Positions 46,537-58,572 of a DNA stretch of 64,000 bases are shown piece after piece. A model generated the notes under the pieces. The model did not search any database and was not told the DNA's origin. It worked only from the letters and a program-made list of their open reading frames with translations. The translations under genes were made by a program, and so were the position numbers. The stretch covers positions 62,001 to 126,000 of the forward strand of contig JAJSPD010000088.1 of NCBI GenBank assembly GCA_021307315.1. Reading direction: 5' to 3'. Each line of letters starts with the position of its first letter. Position 1 is the stretch's first letter. The stretch is from Bisporella sp. PMI_857 (lineage: Eukaryota; Ascomycota; Leotiomycetes; Helotiales; Helotiaceae).

Positions 46537-48899
46537 ACTGGTACCCATAAATACAAGGGACTGCGAAATGAGATGCAGACTGCTCATGATCTAGAACCAT
46601 GGGGAGGCTACGGTACGGTCGCTACTCCAGGGAGAGAAGACCAAACTCGTTCATGCCGCAGCTCGCCTCGAACAACATGTAGAAGGTCCGCTTTTGAGCC
46701 CGATCCAGAGGCGAAAGACGTCGGGATGGACGAGCATAAGGATGAGCACCATTCCAACGCTCTATGAGTGTGCCTATGTACGACGGCCTTAGTGTTCAGA
46801 ATCTCCACCAAGCCGTGGGGAAGGTATCAATCGCTTTGTATGTCCTCTGCCTAAGCAGTAGCCTCCTCATCTACCTCCGTAAGGAGCAGCTCTGGAATAT
46901 ACTGGCTCTCTGGTCAAATTAAAATAGATATTGAATTTGGAGAAACTCACTAGTACAAGTTCAATTTCCCTTGCAAATTATTTATATTAAGCAATAAGAT
47001 CAAAGCTAGAATGAGAACCATACCGAATTAATTTACCCCCTGTGGTATCTAAGGAGTATATTCTGCTCTTTTTCCTTAATTATAGTTAAATCTCGAATTC
47101 TAACTCCGTCTGGCTTATACAAAATCTGAGAAACATGGCTTAAGACTCGGTCATTTTTAGCAGGGTCTAATCGTGGAATTCTGTGTCTGAAGTTCTGCCA
47201 CTTCAGTTTAATTTTCGTTGCCTTGTTCATGCCGTAGTACAGTATTGATTTTTGCTGATTTCATGTGAAAATATTGCTCGGATATTAGCAAGAGCCGAGG
47301 CAAGAATAATAATGAGCAACAAGTCCTCGCTGACCTTGAGATCTGACCCCAGCATGGCAAGTTATTGAGATTCCGTTTCTAGGATTAATAACTTCGTAAC
47401 TTAAGTTAGGTCATTCATTTTAAACTTGTAACAACTTATTATATCCATCCTGATATTATAACCATTTCTCCGACTCATCGACTAGGAGGTCATCCAATTT
47501 CGTACCTATGGCTTAGTGGAGATCACCACGTCTGGGCTGACATTCGCTGACATTAAGGCTTTCAGCTCATAGGGATGTCGGTTACCTAGGAATGTCCAAC
47601 GAATCAGCAAAGAGGAACGTTCTATGACGGAGTGATGAGTTATAGACGCGTTTAATCTTCATATGATCTCGTTTAAATTCTTCAGAAGCGTGAGGATGAC
47701 CAACCCCCTTTTTGGTTTCTTGCATTAACTTGCCTGAGTCCGAAAATCTCAACACTGGATAACTGAATCACTTGAAATCTCGGCCTAACGATATCCCTGC
47801 AAGACGAAAATCCTGTAGTAAATCGTAGACTTGGGAGCACAATATATTTCAAAGACACAGGGATTGATCTTTAGTTTGGACGTAAGTTTTCATCGATAAT
47901 TCTATGGTGACTTATTCGACCGCTTTCGAACTAATCCTTCTGCATTGTCATTGTACGGATTTTGTTCGTCTAATTCAGCAACTGTAGGAACCACCGACAA
48001 TAACGTACGTCTTGACTGACGATGTACGTCCAGATTTTATAGTCCCAAACTTTAAATATGATTGAATCGTCCAACGTCGAGATTTCGAATCTTAGTAATA
48101 TGATACGGGATAATTATTCGCCTCGCAGGGATGTTGGTTGTCTTATGCTCGACTTCAAAACAACCAAGGTAGCACAGTTCCGACCAGCGTACTGTTGCCT
48201 CAGATATATTTAGACATACCACCGAAACCTATTATAGAATACCAATCAAGTCTAAAAATAAATAGAGAAGGAAACGAAGTCTAAAGTGGAAAAAATTTGT
48301 GTTCTAGTCTTTACAGTAACAATACATATAAGTTCGTTGATTAGCAGGTATTGGATCTTTGAGTGCATCGTAACACTACACATACTTCAATGGCAATACC
48401 CGTAACTCCTGAAAAAGGAATTTGTGGTCAACCACTTAGCCCTACAAGAATTGTCATTGATTCCCATATAAAAGATGAGATCGCAATACGTAAATTTTGG
48501 ATAATGGGAATGCGTGTATCAAAGACACGACGAGTAGATGTTAAACTCAGTACTTCTCGTGGTTTTGGAGCCTGGACATAATTCTGACAAGTCAATAGGG
48601 AACACATCCAAATTTAAGCCTTCCCGCTTAAAATACTTCACGCTGCCGCAGACAGGAGGCAACCACAAAATTAAAATGCTCGATGAATTGGGAGATATTA
48701 GAGATTTAACTAACACGCTGGAGATAATGGAGATTGACCTTTCATGAAAATGTACAAGAGCAATATGAAAGCTTTCTAAGACCGAGATGGACCCAAAGCC
48801 TCGTTGACATAATGCTTGTAATAATACTCATCCTAGTGCATTGCCTTGAAAGAAGAGAACGAGTGTCTCATTGGCACTTGCATAAATTAGACATAGTTA
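46537..48899. other. No gene recognised, AT-rich
   Basis: Only short frames (46573-46767 plus, 47033-47230 minus, 48363-48581 plus) without recognisable domains. No repeats beyond the region were noticed. Confidence 0.4.
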
Positions 48900-49026
48900 C
48901 AGTCAAACCTGGTTATATCGGAACGCTCGGTGCCAAACCAACCTTCCGATATATAGAGGTTTCCGATATAACGAGGTCTATTATAGCTACCTAAAGCTCG
49001 GCGGATCCAAGATTCATTCCGATATA

Positions 49027-51201
49027 CAGTAAAACCTGGCTATAAGCATGGCTTCCGGACCGAGGGTTGTATGCTTATAGGCCAGGATATGCTTATGTCC
49101 AGGTGCACGTGACCGTGGCTTACAATTTACCTCGCATTGTTAGCACAATCGGACATACGCAATAAGTTCACTAAAAGTAAAGAACGTCTTTTCACTTCTA
49201 AAAGCTCTTACTTCTGAAAACAGCTCTCAATCGTACGTTGCTTCCTTGTCTCGTGCTTTTTGGCTAGATATCGCCGCTCAGCTTGATCAAGTGCTCGTAA
49301 TGACGCTTCTGATCCATCTTCCTGCCGCATCTCAAACAACTTAAGTATCTCAAGGACTTTAATAGCTTCAGAGACAGGAATATCAGGATCCTCCCCTTTA
49401 ACAACTGCATCCTCTGCTGGCTCAACTGTATCCTCTTCGGCTAACCCGTATCTCTCTACTACTTGGTGAAAAATCTCATGCTCGTTAGCTACTTCAGTAT
49501 CCTCCTCGGTTACTTCGCTGCCCAATTGTATAAACTCGTTGACTGAAATAGGCTCTGTAATATAAGGAAGTTGTGCAATCTGGGCTTGTAATTCGTCTCG
49601 GTCTGGTTGATCTTGACTAGCTATATCTTCTTCGACATGGGCGTCCGGTCTTCTAATAATTGTAGACTTCCACCAACACTTCTGAATCGATATTGGTGAT
49701 ACGTTATCCCATGCTACCCGTGTCCATTGTATAGCTTTGAGAAGGTGGACTGTCTTGTTTGGATTTTTATTAGCTTCGTACTGTCGGAGCATATAAGAAA
49801 TCCAGAGTCGACGGTATTGTAGCTTAAAGCTAGCGATTATGCCTTGATCGAGAGGTTGCCAATAGGATGTAGTATTTGGTGGAAGCCATTCGATTCGTAC
49901 GTTGGCAAGACCTTCTTTTCCACCGACGAGTATTACACCAAGTTCGTGACTAGAAAAGTTGTCCAACAAAAGCAAAACTTTCATACACTCTACCCTCATT
50001 TTATTGTCCAACCACCTCAGATATTCTTCCGTTATTAGTCCTGTCATCCACTTCGTCTTGTTGTACCGATATATAACGCGAAGGAGCTTCTGGTTAATAT
50101 TCTTAAAATACCGTGGATTCTTTGATTTGCCAATACACCAGACCAGTTCTTTCTTTCCCGAGGCAGAAACAGTAAAAACGAGTGTAATTCGGTCTTTGTT
50201 TTTTTTCCCTCCACTCCCAGCTTGTGTAGCAAGTGTGCGGTCGGGTGTAAGTTTCCAGAAAAGTCCAGTTTCATCCATATTGAGAACATTATCAGGATCG
50301 TATTCCATAATAAGAAGGCGTACTTTCTCTATCTGTGCAATAGCGTCGGGTTTATCGATTTCTGCAGAGGCCGCTTCTCCATGGTTGACGCATTCTTTGA
50401 TGTTGAAACGCTTCTGAAAGCCCTGAAGCCAGCCATTAGAGAACTTAGGCTGTTCTTGCCCCTGATATTGCGGCAAAGCGTTCCATAACTTCGCAGCTTG
50501 TTGCTTGAGAAGCTCTCCTGTAATGACTGCTTTCTTCTTCTGCATACGCTGCTGCCATTCAAACAACGCTGCCTCGAGTTCTGGCCATTCCCCCGCACTT
50601 GATCTTTGTGCCTGTAGCGCCAACTTGTCTTTCTTCTTATCGAGATCGTCGATATAATCGTACTTTTTGGAAAGGATTCGGGAAACCTGGCCCTGATCAA
50701 GCTTGTGCCCAGTCTCTTGCCGGAACCAGTTGATCAGGTCATTCTGCTTGCAAGGGTGCTCCTTATATCGCTTTCGGAGGATTGCGCGTTCACTGTCTGT
50801 CACCGCCTTGCGCTTTTGAGGGATACTTGAAGGGGACGACGCGTTTGAGGCCATATTTGCTATAGAATAAGGCTTGAGAGTAGAGGACTGATATGCTTAG
50901 GTGAGGGAGGTTTTGGTGTTTATTTTGATTCGGAACCGGCCAATCATAAGCATATGCTTAAAATTAAGGTTATGCTTATAACCCATACAAATTCGCTTGG
51001 GACTTATCTGTCGGTCCCAACGGTATTGCAATACTTTGTATTGATAGACGTTGTTGTTGTTATTCTCCTATCTAAGCGCTAGCTAGTCATACGCCCGGTA
51101 AATCATGTGATCTCACTAGTGCCTTAGTACCAACATTATCGCTGCATGCTTATTGGTCAGGATATGTTTATCTCCAATATGCTTATAGCCAGGTTTTACT
51201 G
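49027..51201 (-). mobile_element. pogo/Tigger-like transposon, complete (2,175 bp)
   Basis: Terminal inverted repeats CAGTAAAACCTGGCTATAAG (49027) and CTTATAGCCAGGTTTTACTG (to 51201), TA on each side (49025-49026, 51202-51203). TGCTTATA motifs repeat in the subterminal regions. Contains one intact transposase gene. Confidence 0.92.
49208..50854 (-). CDS. pogo/Tigger-like DDE transposase, intact
   Basis: 548 residues without breaks. N-terminal helix-turn-helix (about 20-70), CENP-B-type DNA-binding domain (about 90-150, SNGWLQGFQKRFNIK), and DDE_1 core with Asp194 (NMDETGLF), Asp298 (LLLLDNFSSHE) and Asp336 (YWQPLDQGII). The acidic C-terminal tail ends RTIESCFQK, a usual Tigger/jerky-like ending. 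All catalytic residues are present, and the element has complete ends and TA duplications, so it may be mobile. It is not the same family as the 39063 transposase. Confidence 0.92.
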   Translation of the reverse strand: MASNASSPSSIPQKRKAVTDSERAILRKRYKEHPCKQNDLINWFRQETGHKLDQGQVSRILSKKYDYIDDLDKKKDKLALQAQRSSAGEWPELEAALFEWQQRMQKKKAVITGELLKQQAAKLWNALPQYQGQEQPKFSNGWLQGFQKRFNIKECVNHGEAASAEIDKPDAIAQIEKVRLLIMEYDPDNVLNMDETGLFWKLTPDRTLATQAGSGGKKNKDRITLVFTVSASGKKELVWCIGKSKNPRYFKNINQKLLRVIYRYNKTKWMTGLITEEYLRWLDNKMRVECMKVLLLLDNFSSHELGVILVGGKEGLANVRIEWLPPNTTSYWQPLDQGIIASFKLQYRRLWISYMLRQYEANKNPNKTVHLLKAIQWTRVAWDNVSPISIQKCWWKSTIIRRPDAHVEEDIASQDQPDRDELQAQIAQLPYITEPISVNEFIQLGSEVTEEDTEVANEHEIFHQVVERYGLAEEDTVEPAEDAVVKGEDPDIPVSEAIKVLEILKLFEMRQEDGSEASLRALDQAERRYLAKKHETRKQRTIESCFQK

Positions 51202-51249
51202 TACAGAGGTTTCCGATATAACGAGTTCCGATATAACCAGGTTTGACTG

Positions 51250-51838
51250 TATACGCTCTACACATATCAGTAACTTATTGAAGATAGAGTTGAATAAACG
51301 TTTCGAAATGGCTGATACACAATATAGTTAAATGTTCTGGGAACCGAAAACATTCGTAGGAATGCTAGCCGAAATATTATTGGCTGTTGACAGCGTGATG
51401 TGGCTGTGCCGTGCAGATTCATCCAGACTGAGCGAGTTAGATCTTCACTACCGCCGCGACTTGATTCGATCTGATGTCCCTTTGTTTGAAGCTAAGGCAG
51501 ACATCCCCACCTGAAACAAGATTGGGATGCAGACATAGCGCCTGCGCCGAATGGACCACTAGGACTTTCTAATAATGATGACCTGCACTGGCGTCCAGGC
51601 TGCTCACCTTTTGGACCTATATTCCCCGAAATTACTTCATGCACGTCCGAGAAGATGACAGGCACCAAGGTGGAGTTAGTCCACTTTTAATGTCTGTTTG
51701 ACGTGATGACAAGGAGGTTCGCATTGGCGAGACTTGGGCTAGTATGTGCACGGCTACAAGGATACCTTGTTCTTTCCCCCACCCATCGCGCTTGTACCCG
51801 AATGCTTATTTTAACGTCCGCACAGTAGTAGTAGTAAT
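51250..51838. other. No gene recognised
   Basis: Spacer between the nested transposon and the LINE copy. The GTAGTAGTAGTAAT at 51825-51838 is the tail following the LINE 3' end. Confidence 0.45.
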
Positions 51839-53404
51839 TTCATTAACGCCGGGGAAGCAAGTCCCAGAGTCACAGTCGAAGATCCGCTAAGCCTATTCTA
51901 GCTACGTCCAAACTCAGTTCTAAGCCCAAAACAGCAATACCTAAACACACTCCCTAAACTGTTCTCTACACGCGTTTTCCGTTCCGTAAAAATTTGTCTT
52001 ACCTATCCTATCCCCATTCTATAGCCCGTAGCCCGTAGACAACAAAGACCTCTCTCTTGCACCTAATAATCCTCCACAAATGTCGAGTCGGTGCAAAGTA
52101 AATCATCCTATAATAGACCGAAATAGCTAACCACCCAGATGCCGGCAACTGCATGCGGTGGTAGAGGGGTTGTGTTGGATTGAAAATAGGCTAGAATAGA
52201 TCGCATTAGTCGTACGAATGCAATGGTGATGGCCGTAAATTGGCAAGCTCCCGTCGGTAAACTGGACACCTCGGGTCAGTAGCCTTGTGGGCACCCTTTC
52301 CACCGCATGGTGCGCACTTAAAGGTCGTCGAGGTGCATGTCGATGCGGTATGCCCTGGGAGTGCACACTGTCCACAGATTGGAGCCGGCACTCGGCAACG
52401 GTAGTGTAAGTGGCCGTAAAGGTGGCAACGATAGCATCGTGCAGGTTGACGGCCGAGAGCAAACGGGCGAGTGTATGCGCACTCCCCGTTTGCCAAAGTA
52501 ACTGTCATCTTTGCCAAAAGCTGATCAACCTCCTCCTTCGTGTCCAAATATACAACCATCGAGCGATACTCCTTGTCAATCGACACATTTCCAGGCCATC
52601 GCATCTTATGAACCTTGACCCCATTTAGCTGACCGAAAACCGAACAACCATCTCATCTACCGCTGCTCCATGATATGCTCTGTCAACCCTCATTGGATGC
52701 CACTGTTCTCCGTACAGCGTTCCCCTATCAAAGTGTGTCCTAACCCAAATGTCATCCTTCCGTACGTTGTCGACGTCCTTACCGTGGAAGAGAAGCCGGT
52801 CCCGGCCATTCCCCTTAGAATTGACTCCTAAGCACGTTATGTCCCTCGCCTTTAGAGCCTCATTCACACGTCTGCGCACGGCGCCTGCGTTTCCCTCCTT
52901 GATCTCCGGGATCATCACTCGACCGAGGTCAAGTCCAATCCCCGGGATCCGACCTGGGGCTATCGATGGCGGTGGAGATGATGGAGGTGACGGCGGGGGT
53001 GGAGGGCCTGTAGGGGGAGATGTATTGACTCGTGGGAGAAGTTCATTTCGTATAAGCTCTTCTAAGGTTTCGATGCGTTTCTCCGCCTTCTCTGCCCTGT
53101 GCTCTGCGGCTGCGAGGGCAGTTTCGACTCGTGTAAGGAGGGCTTCAATATGTGCCCATCGGTCAGTATCCAGTGGGGCTGGTGCTGGTTGAGATGTCGT
53201 AGCTTTCGTAGAACTGTTGACCTTTTTCGCATGTGGCGGTGAACTGGGTTCGAAGGGCTGTGTGCGCTTCAAAGGACGTCCACGGGCGCTCGTAGTTTGG
53301 GCTGTAATCGACTCATCGCCATTCATTTCGTCAAACAATTCGAATGAATTGCCTTTCGGTTGTTCAAGTTGTTCTTGCTGTGCTTTGGCATTTTCTCCTC
53401 TTGG
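51839..53404 (-). mobile_element. ORF1-only LINE copy A
   Basis: Minus-strand, about 1.57 kb: a gag-like ORF1, then directly a 3' untranslated region ending GGCGTTAATGAA followed by an ATTACTACTACTACT tail; no reverse transcriptase. ORF1 has an alanine/glutamate coiled coil (ALAAAEHRAEKAEKRIETLEEL), a proline-rich stretch and, after a frame change, three zinc-knuckle-like motifs (CYRCHLYGHLHYRC, CGQCALPGHTASTC, CAPCGGKGAHKATDPRC). Near the start it has lost one A relative to copy B, putting ATG 53391 out of frame. The inverted partner is at 59676-61232. Confidence 0.8.
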
Positions 53405-54436
53405 GTCTCAGGCGTAAGTGCGATGATGCGAATGTGATTTTCTGATAAAAGGGGTTTAGGGTGCCTAGGAGTAGCCACGGAACATAAGTTATAAAAAAAT
53501 TATAGGAGATATTGAGGCGTGCACAGATTTTAAGATGCTTAAAGTATCAATTTTTTTTCGGCACGCATGGTTTTTCGGCACGCAGGGAGGACATTATGAG
53601 TGGCCGAATTGAAATTTGGTCTGCAAATCAAACAACGTTATCATCATGCATGTCGGCTTTAGAATCCCTAATACAGCATCATATTGTATCTTTTCAAAAG
53701 CAAGATAGGAATTCATCGATCTATATTAAACTCGTAATATATATAGCTGATTAGAGTATCTCACACACCTTGGCCGTGAAACATGCTATGGTGAGGTGAT
53801 GGAGCGTCTGAACGCCATGAACGCCGGCGACTAGCCATTTCATAATCTTCGAATTTGTCTAATTTCCACCTTCCCAGACAATCGCAATAGAATCTATCCC
53901 ACCTCTTCCTAGGCTTTGGGGGTGTATCACCCGCCGACGGCGAGCCTATAGAGCTCCAACGGAAAGGTAAACAAAGCATATTGTAATCTCAGCCATCAAG
54001 TATTGGTGATATCTACAGAATTGTTGTAACTTGTATTGAAATTAGTGAGTTGTAAGGCAGTGTGCGATTGCAACCTAGCAACAGACTATACTGCAGATCT
54101 TTAACTTTTGCAGTATATATGATATTCAACGCTGACGGACGTCACCATTCAATAAACTGCTCAGAAGGGTCACCTTTCATATTGTTGTATGTAGTTGATA
54201 TCACCTGACCGCACGTGGAATTGTAGGCCCCACTACTATCACCAACCTCATAGAACCGTAGCTGTAGAACCTCTAATCAATCAATCAATCACTTCCATAC
54301 CAGTCTACAATAGCAAGAACGCAGCCACAGATGCTACGTCTTTTGCCACGTAGAAGGTATACCGACACATATCAGGGATCTAACAAACATTGACTTGAGC
54401 AGCTATTCAGAGGCACTATACTGTACCAACTATGTA
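53405..54436. other. No clear gene; short shared repeat and small frames
   Basis: A GGTTTTTCGGCACGCAGGGA-type segment (53566-53604) also occurs at 62805-62840. Small frames at 53512-53754 (plus) and 53761-53979 (minus; DTPPKPRKRWDRFYCDCLGRW) have no recognisable family. Confidence 0.35.
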
Positions 54437-54593
54437 CGAAAGGGGGTTGTCAGTGGGTCTCGTCCACCGTTGTAAGGCGGTGAGGCAGCCTTGCCATAGG
54501 ACAGTGTTCAAAAGTCTGGTTTTCCCCAGAAACTTCCTGAATTGGTGAGGCAGAATCTAAGGGTGGACGAGACCCACTTTCAACCCCCTTTCG
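54437..54593. mobile_element. MITE (157 bp)
   Basis: Starts CGAAAGGGGGTTG and ends CAACCCCCTTTCG with TA on each side. Inverted repeats extend about 30 bp (TGGGTCTCGTCCACC and GGTGGACGAGACCCA). No coding capacity. Confidence 0.85.
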
Positions 54594-54628
54594 TACAATC
54601 ATAGAATTAGATACTGTAATTTACAGTA

Positions 54629-54939
54629 CAGTAGTATTCGAAATCGGCTTCAGTCCCCGCTCAATGATTTTAATATTTGCGCCACAGTTCTGAGACGAAC
54701 TAGTACTACCATGGCTAGCCAAACATGATGACCTGCATTAATTTTCTTCCCCTGCTCTGAGGACTTTGCACTTACAGCGGCAAAACGTCGGCGTCAGAGA
54801 GCATGAAGTGGATGACAGGGGTAGACTAATGCAGGTCATCATGCTTGGCTAGCCAAAATTGGTGCTAGTTTGTCTTAGAACTGTGGTGCAAATATTAAAA
54901 TCATTGAGTGAGGGCTGAAGCCGATTTCGAACACTGCTG
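54629..54939. mobile_element. MITE with long terminal inverted repeats (copy 2, 311 bp)
   Basis: CAGTAGTATTCGAA to TTCGAACACTGCTG, TA on both sides; same family as 23929-24236. The central 60 bp is inverted relative to copy 1, as often happens in palindromic elements. Confidence 0.85.
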
Positions 54940-54982
54940 TATAAGAATTTAAAGTAACTAGCTGTAAGGAATAATAATTTAG

Positions 54983-55532
54983 CAGAAGAAACTGTTTATA
55001 TGAAAACTCCTTATATGAAAAACCTCTAGATATGGGAATGAAAGCCCGGAACAGTCGATTTTATAGTGGGTAGATGGGAAAACCTCTTTAAAAGCATATG
55101 GGAATGAGATACAAGCTTTTTTGGTGCATCCCCATATAAGAATGTGGTGGGGCCTAAGTTCCTGTTCCCAAATAAGTTATTATATGATTGTCAACACCCC
55201 TTAATTGAACCGAAATAACTTTGTTTTGACCTTTCTAAGCTTCATTATGCCTTATCTACGAGCTAGAGAACCAATTATTCCAGGTGTACCAATCGCAGCA
55301 CAGCCTAGAAGTCGAAGGCGTCGTAATCCTACAAATGAAGAGAAATATGGCCTTCGATATCTACGGAACTCTGAATTGCAAGGCCGCAGACGGTTTTGGT
55401 GTATATACCACTAGAAAATGCTTTTAGAACGCAATATAATCTTGCTTACATAAGACCTCTTTACATGGGAAACCCCTATATATGGGAATCAGGATTTGGA
55501 ACCAAGCGTTCGCGTATAAACAGTTTCGACTG
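54983..55532. mobile_element. Probable non-autonomous DNA element with AAACTGTTTATA ends
   Basis: Ends CAGAAGAAACTGTTTATA and TATAAACAGTTTCGACTG. ATGGGAA-containing motifs (CTATATATGGGAA, CTAGATATGGGAA) recur. A 50-codon ATG frame (about 55247-55411; MPYLRAREPIIPGVP, RRRRNPTNEEKYGLRYL) is basic and may be the start of a lost transposase. A related fragment lies at 17566-17735. Target duplication unclear. Confidence 0.55.
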
Positions 55533-55827
55533 TAGTCACAATTCAAATCAGACATTCGGCCATTGAAATAATGTGTCTTCGATTAAGATTGCTATGTGCC
55601 AAATTCACATTTTCTTGTAAATAATTGCCAGCATGAATGATTAAAATTTCACAAAACCATACGACTAAACAAAAGAAATACAACCAACAAAGAGAGATAT
55701 GAAACAAAATAGAGAAGCAATTTCTATGAAACTTGCGAAGCAAAGTCAAAGGGGGGAGTAGTACTTAGCCAACCGACTGATACCAACCTCAAGCCCGAGC
55801 CCTTACCTTCCGGGGATGTCAAGAAAC
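55533..55827. other. Spacer, no gene
   Basis: Short 3' flank of the hypothetical gene; nothing recognised. Confidence 0.4.
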
Positions 55828-57329
55828 TCAAGTCGTCTCCGTGGACGGTAACACAGTATCCGAAACTTTCCTGTTTTCCGGCTCAGGGCTGTGATCAATT
55901 GATTCCAGAGCCCGAGGTGGAGAGAGATCTCGTTGAGTATGATCGTCCATACCAGCAGTCTGCTCCCTGACTGGTCTCTTGTCTCCTCCAATAGTTTCCA
56001 AGTCGACGGATCGGCCTGTCTCTATATCCAACAGGTATCTCTTCAATTGTCTTTCTGCAAAGCCAATAGCAATGTCCGCGGCTTTCTGCGGAGACCTGCT
56101 AGCAACCTTCGCCCACGAAGTTCGAGGTAGTAGCCAGAATTGACCTGATTCTTTCTTACCCCATAGCCACATACGAGGGTGGGTCGGCTTGCTGGTTGGA
56201 TCTCCGGGCTTGGACTTAACAGGCCGGAGTCCGTGGCGGATATTGTATTGTGCTGTGAAAGTATCACTATCGCCCCTAAATGCAACTCCCTCTATGTTGT
56301 TGGCTTCAGCAGGAGATAGCTTCAAGGGTCGGAGGTCTTTAAACTCATCAGCGGTATCCCATTGTGTCTGGTCAACAGCATTCTTTGGCACCATTCGGTA
56401 GACAGCAGCTTTCGGGCGACCAATTTCTACCAAGGCATGGGAACTCATGCCAGAGGTTTGTTTGGCTAGGACCTTGCCATTTGCAATTTCATCTGTCTCA
56501 ATCTCCTCTGATTCACTGTTGAGCCGAGCAAATTCCAACGCGGCCGAAGCTCTTTTGTATGCGTCGCGGGCTCTTTCTAGATTTTTGGCCTCCCTTCGCT
56601 GTTCAGGTAATGTTAGCTTAAGAAATTCCTCCAATAGTTTCTTAGCATTGTCTTCGGCTTCTTCTTTTTGGGTTTCTAGTTCTTTGAAGTCTGAAACGTT
56701 CAATTCCTCCAATTTTGCGGTGATTTGTGCCAGCCAATCATCGTTATCGTTCTTTACCTCTGGATCTTGAGAACTTTGATTAGAAGCCGGAGTATCGGCA
56801 CTCGAGTCTCCTGGAGACGTGTTGGATGATGTATCTTGCTCCTGCTATTGGTCAGTGTAATTTTCTGGAAGCTCTGAAGATGTAAGCCTACACTGGTGCC
56901 TCCCGTTTCTGGGGTTTCAATGTTAGGTGTACCTCCGGCTGGACTGTCGTTGGAGGCTGCCACTTGATCCTAGATCCGTCAGTCTAGTTACGTTAGAGAT
57001 ATAAATTATTGACCCACATTGGCACCACCGTCGGTACTTCCGGTTGTTGCGGCAGGGATACTTTCCAAAGCGATAAAATCTTCTGCTTTCAATTTTGGAT
57101 CCCCTGAAGATTTTTCTAGGTCGATTTGGGAGCCGCCATCTACGTCCATTGCATTGACCTCGGCCTCTTCTGCTTCAAGAGCCTTCTTGGCGGCATCTTT
57201 TTCTTCTTCAGTGGTGAATTCTTTCTTCTCAAACGCGGCTTTCTCATCATCAAGCTGCTTCCGTCGCTCGCTTTTGCCCAATGGATTCATCCTGTTTTTG
57301 TTGGTAATTTCTTTGTTGACTGGCCCCAT
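55828..57329 (-). CDS. Hypothetical acidic coiled-coil protein, three exons
   Basis: 468 residues from exons 57329-57018, 56969-56892, 56844-55828; introns 56970-57017 (GTGGGT donor) and 56845-56891 (GTAGGC donor, CTGAC branch, AATAG acceptor) keep frame. The N-terminal 110 residues are highly charged (EKKEFTTEEEKDAAKKALEAEEAE). The middle after splicing is Ser/Asp-rich. Then there is a coiled coil (LEELNVSDFKELETQKEEAEDNAKKLLEEFLKL) and a folded-looking region of about 150 residues (HPRMWLWGKKESGQFWLLPRTSWAKVA) before a polar tail. No family recognised. Confidence 0.6.
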
Positions 57330-57824
57330 TTTATTTGCCAGAAGTAATTCGTTTTTAATTGGTTTTTATTATGCGTCAAGTGTATTTAAAGATGCGAATG
57401 CTTTATGGTACGGACTTTCAGATAATTCATCTGAGTTTGCTTTATATATTTAATACTTACTCCATCTACAAGGGATTATATAACTTCTTGGTCCTTGAAT
57501 TGAGCTTATTCTTAGCAATTTCAAATTGTGATGACGATGCACTCTTCAAATGTACTAAGAATAATATAGTTCTATAATTAGAGAAGTTTTATTGATACGA
57601 AAGGTGACACTTTGGCGAAGTAGATTCTGATGACAGAGGATTAGTCGAAGGTAATCATTAAAGGCATAAATTTAGAATCAAATTTCTGAGAGAAATAGCA
57701 TAGTTCGCAAGCTATTCTAAGAGCTATGGTAACCTTATACGAGTACTCAACCGCGGTCAGATATGCTTCTATGTAATATGAAGTAGCGCCTCTGAAAAAC
57801 AATAATTGAAGGGGCACTTCAAAT
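57330..57824. other. Intergenic between divergent genes
   Basis: AT-rich; small frames only. Probably carries promoters for both neighbours. Confidence 0.4.
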
Positions 57825-58572
57825 ATGGTAGGTAATGAAAATCAACGGCTCGAGAAAGGAGACTGGGTTCCTTACATCGCCCATGATAATGGATCCCAAC
57901 CAACTTATAGCAATAGCCCGCATCTGCAACGGGCCATCAGAGTGAAGGCAGAGGATATCCCAATACCAAGCATTGAAGATGCTCCATCGTGCGGACCACC
58001 CCATTTTTTCTTCGTTCTGCCAAAGTTACACGCCATTCGACTGTGCGTTAGAATTCTCGCAATCCTGGTAACAGTTACAGCCGTTGTTTTGATTCTGGTA
58101 GCTATTGCTTTGTACAACAAGGCTAAAGCGCACGTGTTGACATTCCTGTGTATTGGACGTACTGATTGTTTTATAGGTTATCAGGTCACCTTTTAGATCG
58201 AGCCGACAATGGAAATCCGGCTTCTCCACCGGTCACTAACTTTCCATGCGTCGTTTTTGCTTCAGTTGGGGCGATGAATATAGGCATCGGAATTGGAGCT
58301 TTCGTGCTTGTTTGTATATCAAAGAAGGTCCGCACCCTGCTTTCTGTTATGCAAAGTGGCTTTATGGTCTTACGGTTGCTTAGATGCGCGTTGTTTCCAA
58401 TATCAGCAACGCAGTATTCGTCATAGTTTCCGCTATTGGGTTTGGGACGGCAATGGGAGCCTGCAATTTGTTGAAACAGAAATCAGTGCTTGAAAATGAT
58501 CTTTGGTCAGTTTCCATTAATAATATTACTGTGGTATGGAGCTCAAGCAATTTACAGGCAATGGGCATGTAA
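57825..58572 (+). pseudogene. Hypothetical multi-pass membrane protein, frame-disrupted
   Basis: Starts MVGNENQRLEKGDWVPYIAHDN. A hydrophobic segment (LCVRILAILVTVTAVVLILVAIAL) ends near 58147. Coding resemblance resumes one frame away at 58177 (LSGHLLDRADNGNPASPP, then VVFASVGAMNIGIGIGAFVLVC) and shifts again near 58330 to AKWLYGLTVA and NISNAVFVIVSAIGFGTAMGACNLL, ending at 58572. The gap 58148-58176 has GT..ATAG ends and a TACTGAT branch-like site but is only 29 nt. The second change has no intron option. Function unknown; at least four hydrophobic segments. Confidence 0.5.

Larger units (their letters stand above)
48900..51249. mobile_element. MITE split by a nested pogo-like transposon
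   Basis: Outer ends CAGTCAAACCTGGTTATATC (48900) and GATATAACCAGGTTTGACTG (51230-51249), flanked by TA on both sides. Without the inner 2.2-kb element and its TA duplication the outer element is about 170 bp with no coding sequence. Its terminal repeat is related to that of the element inside it. Confidence 0.85.

Noticed and set aside
52749..53192. 147-codon plus frame opposite ORF1 in copy A (and its twin at 59881-60324)
   Set aside because: Antisense shadow of ORF1; conserved only because the two DNA copies are nearly identical.
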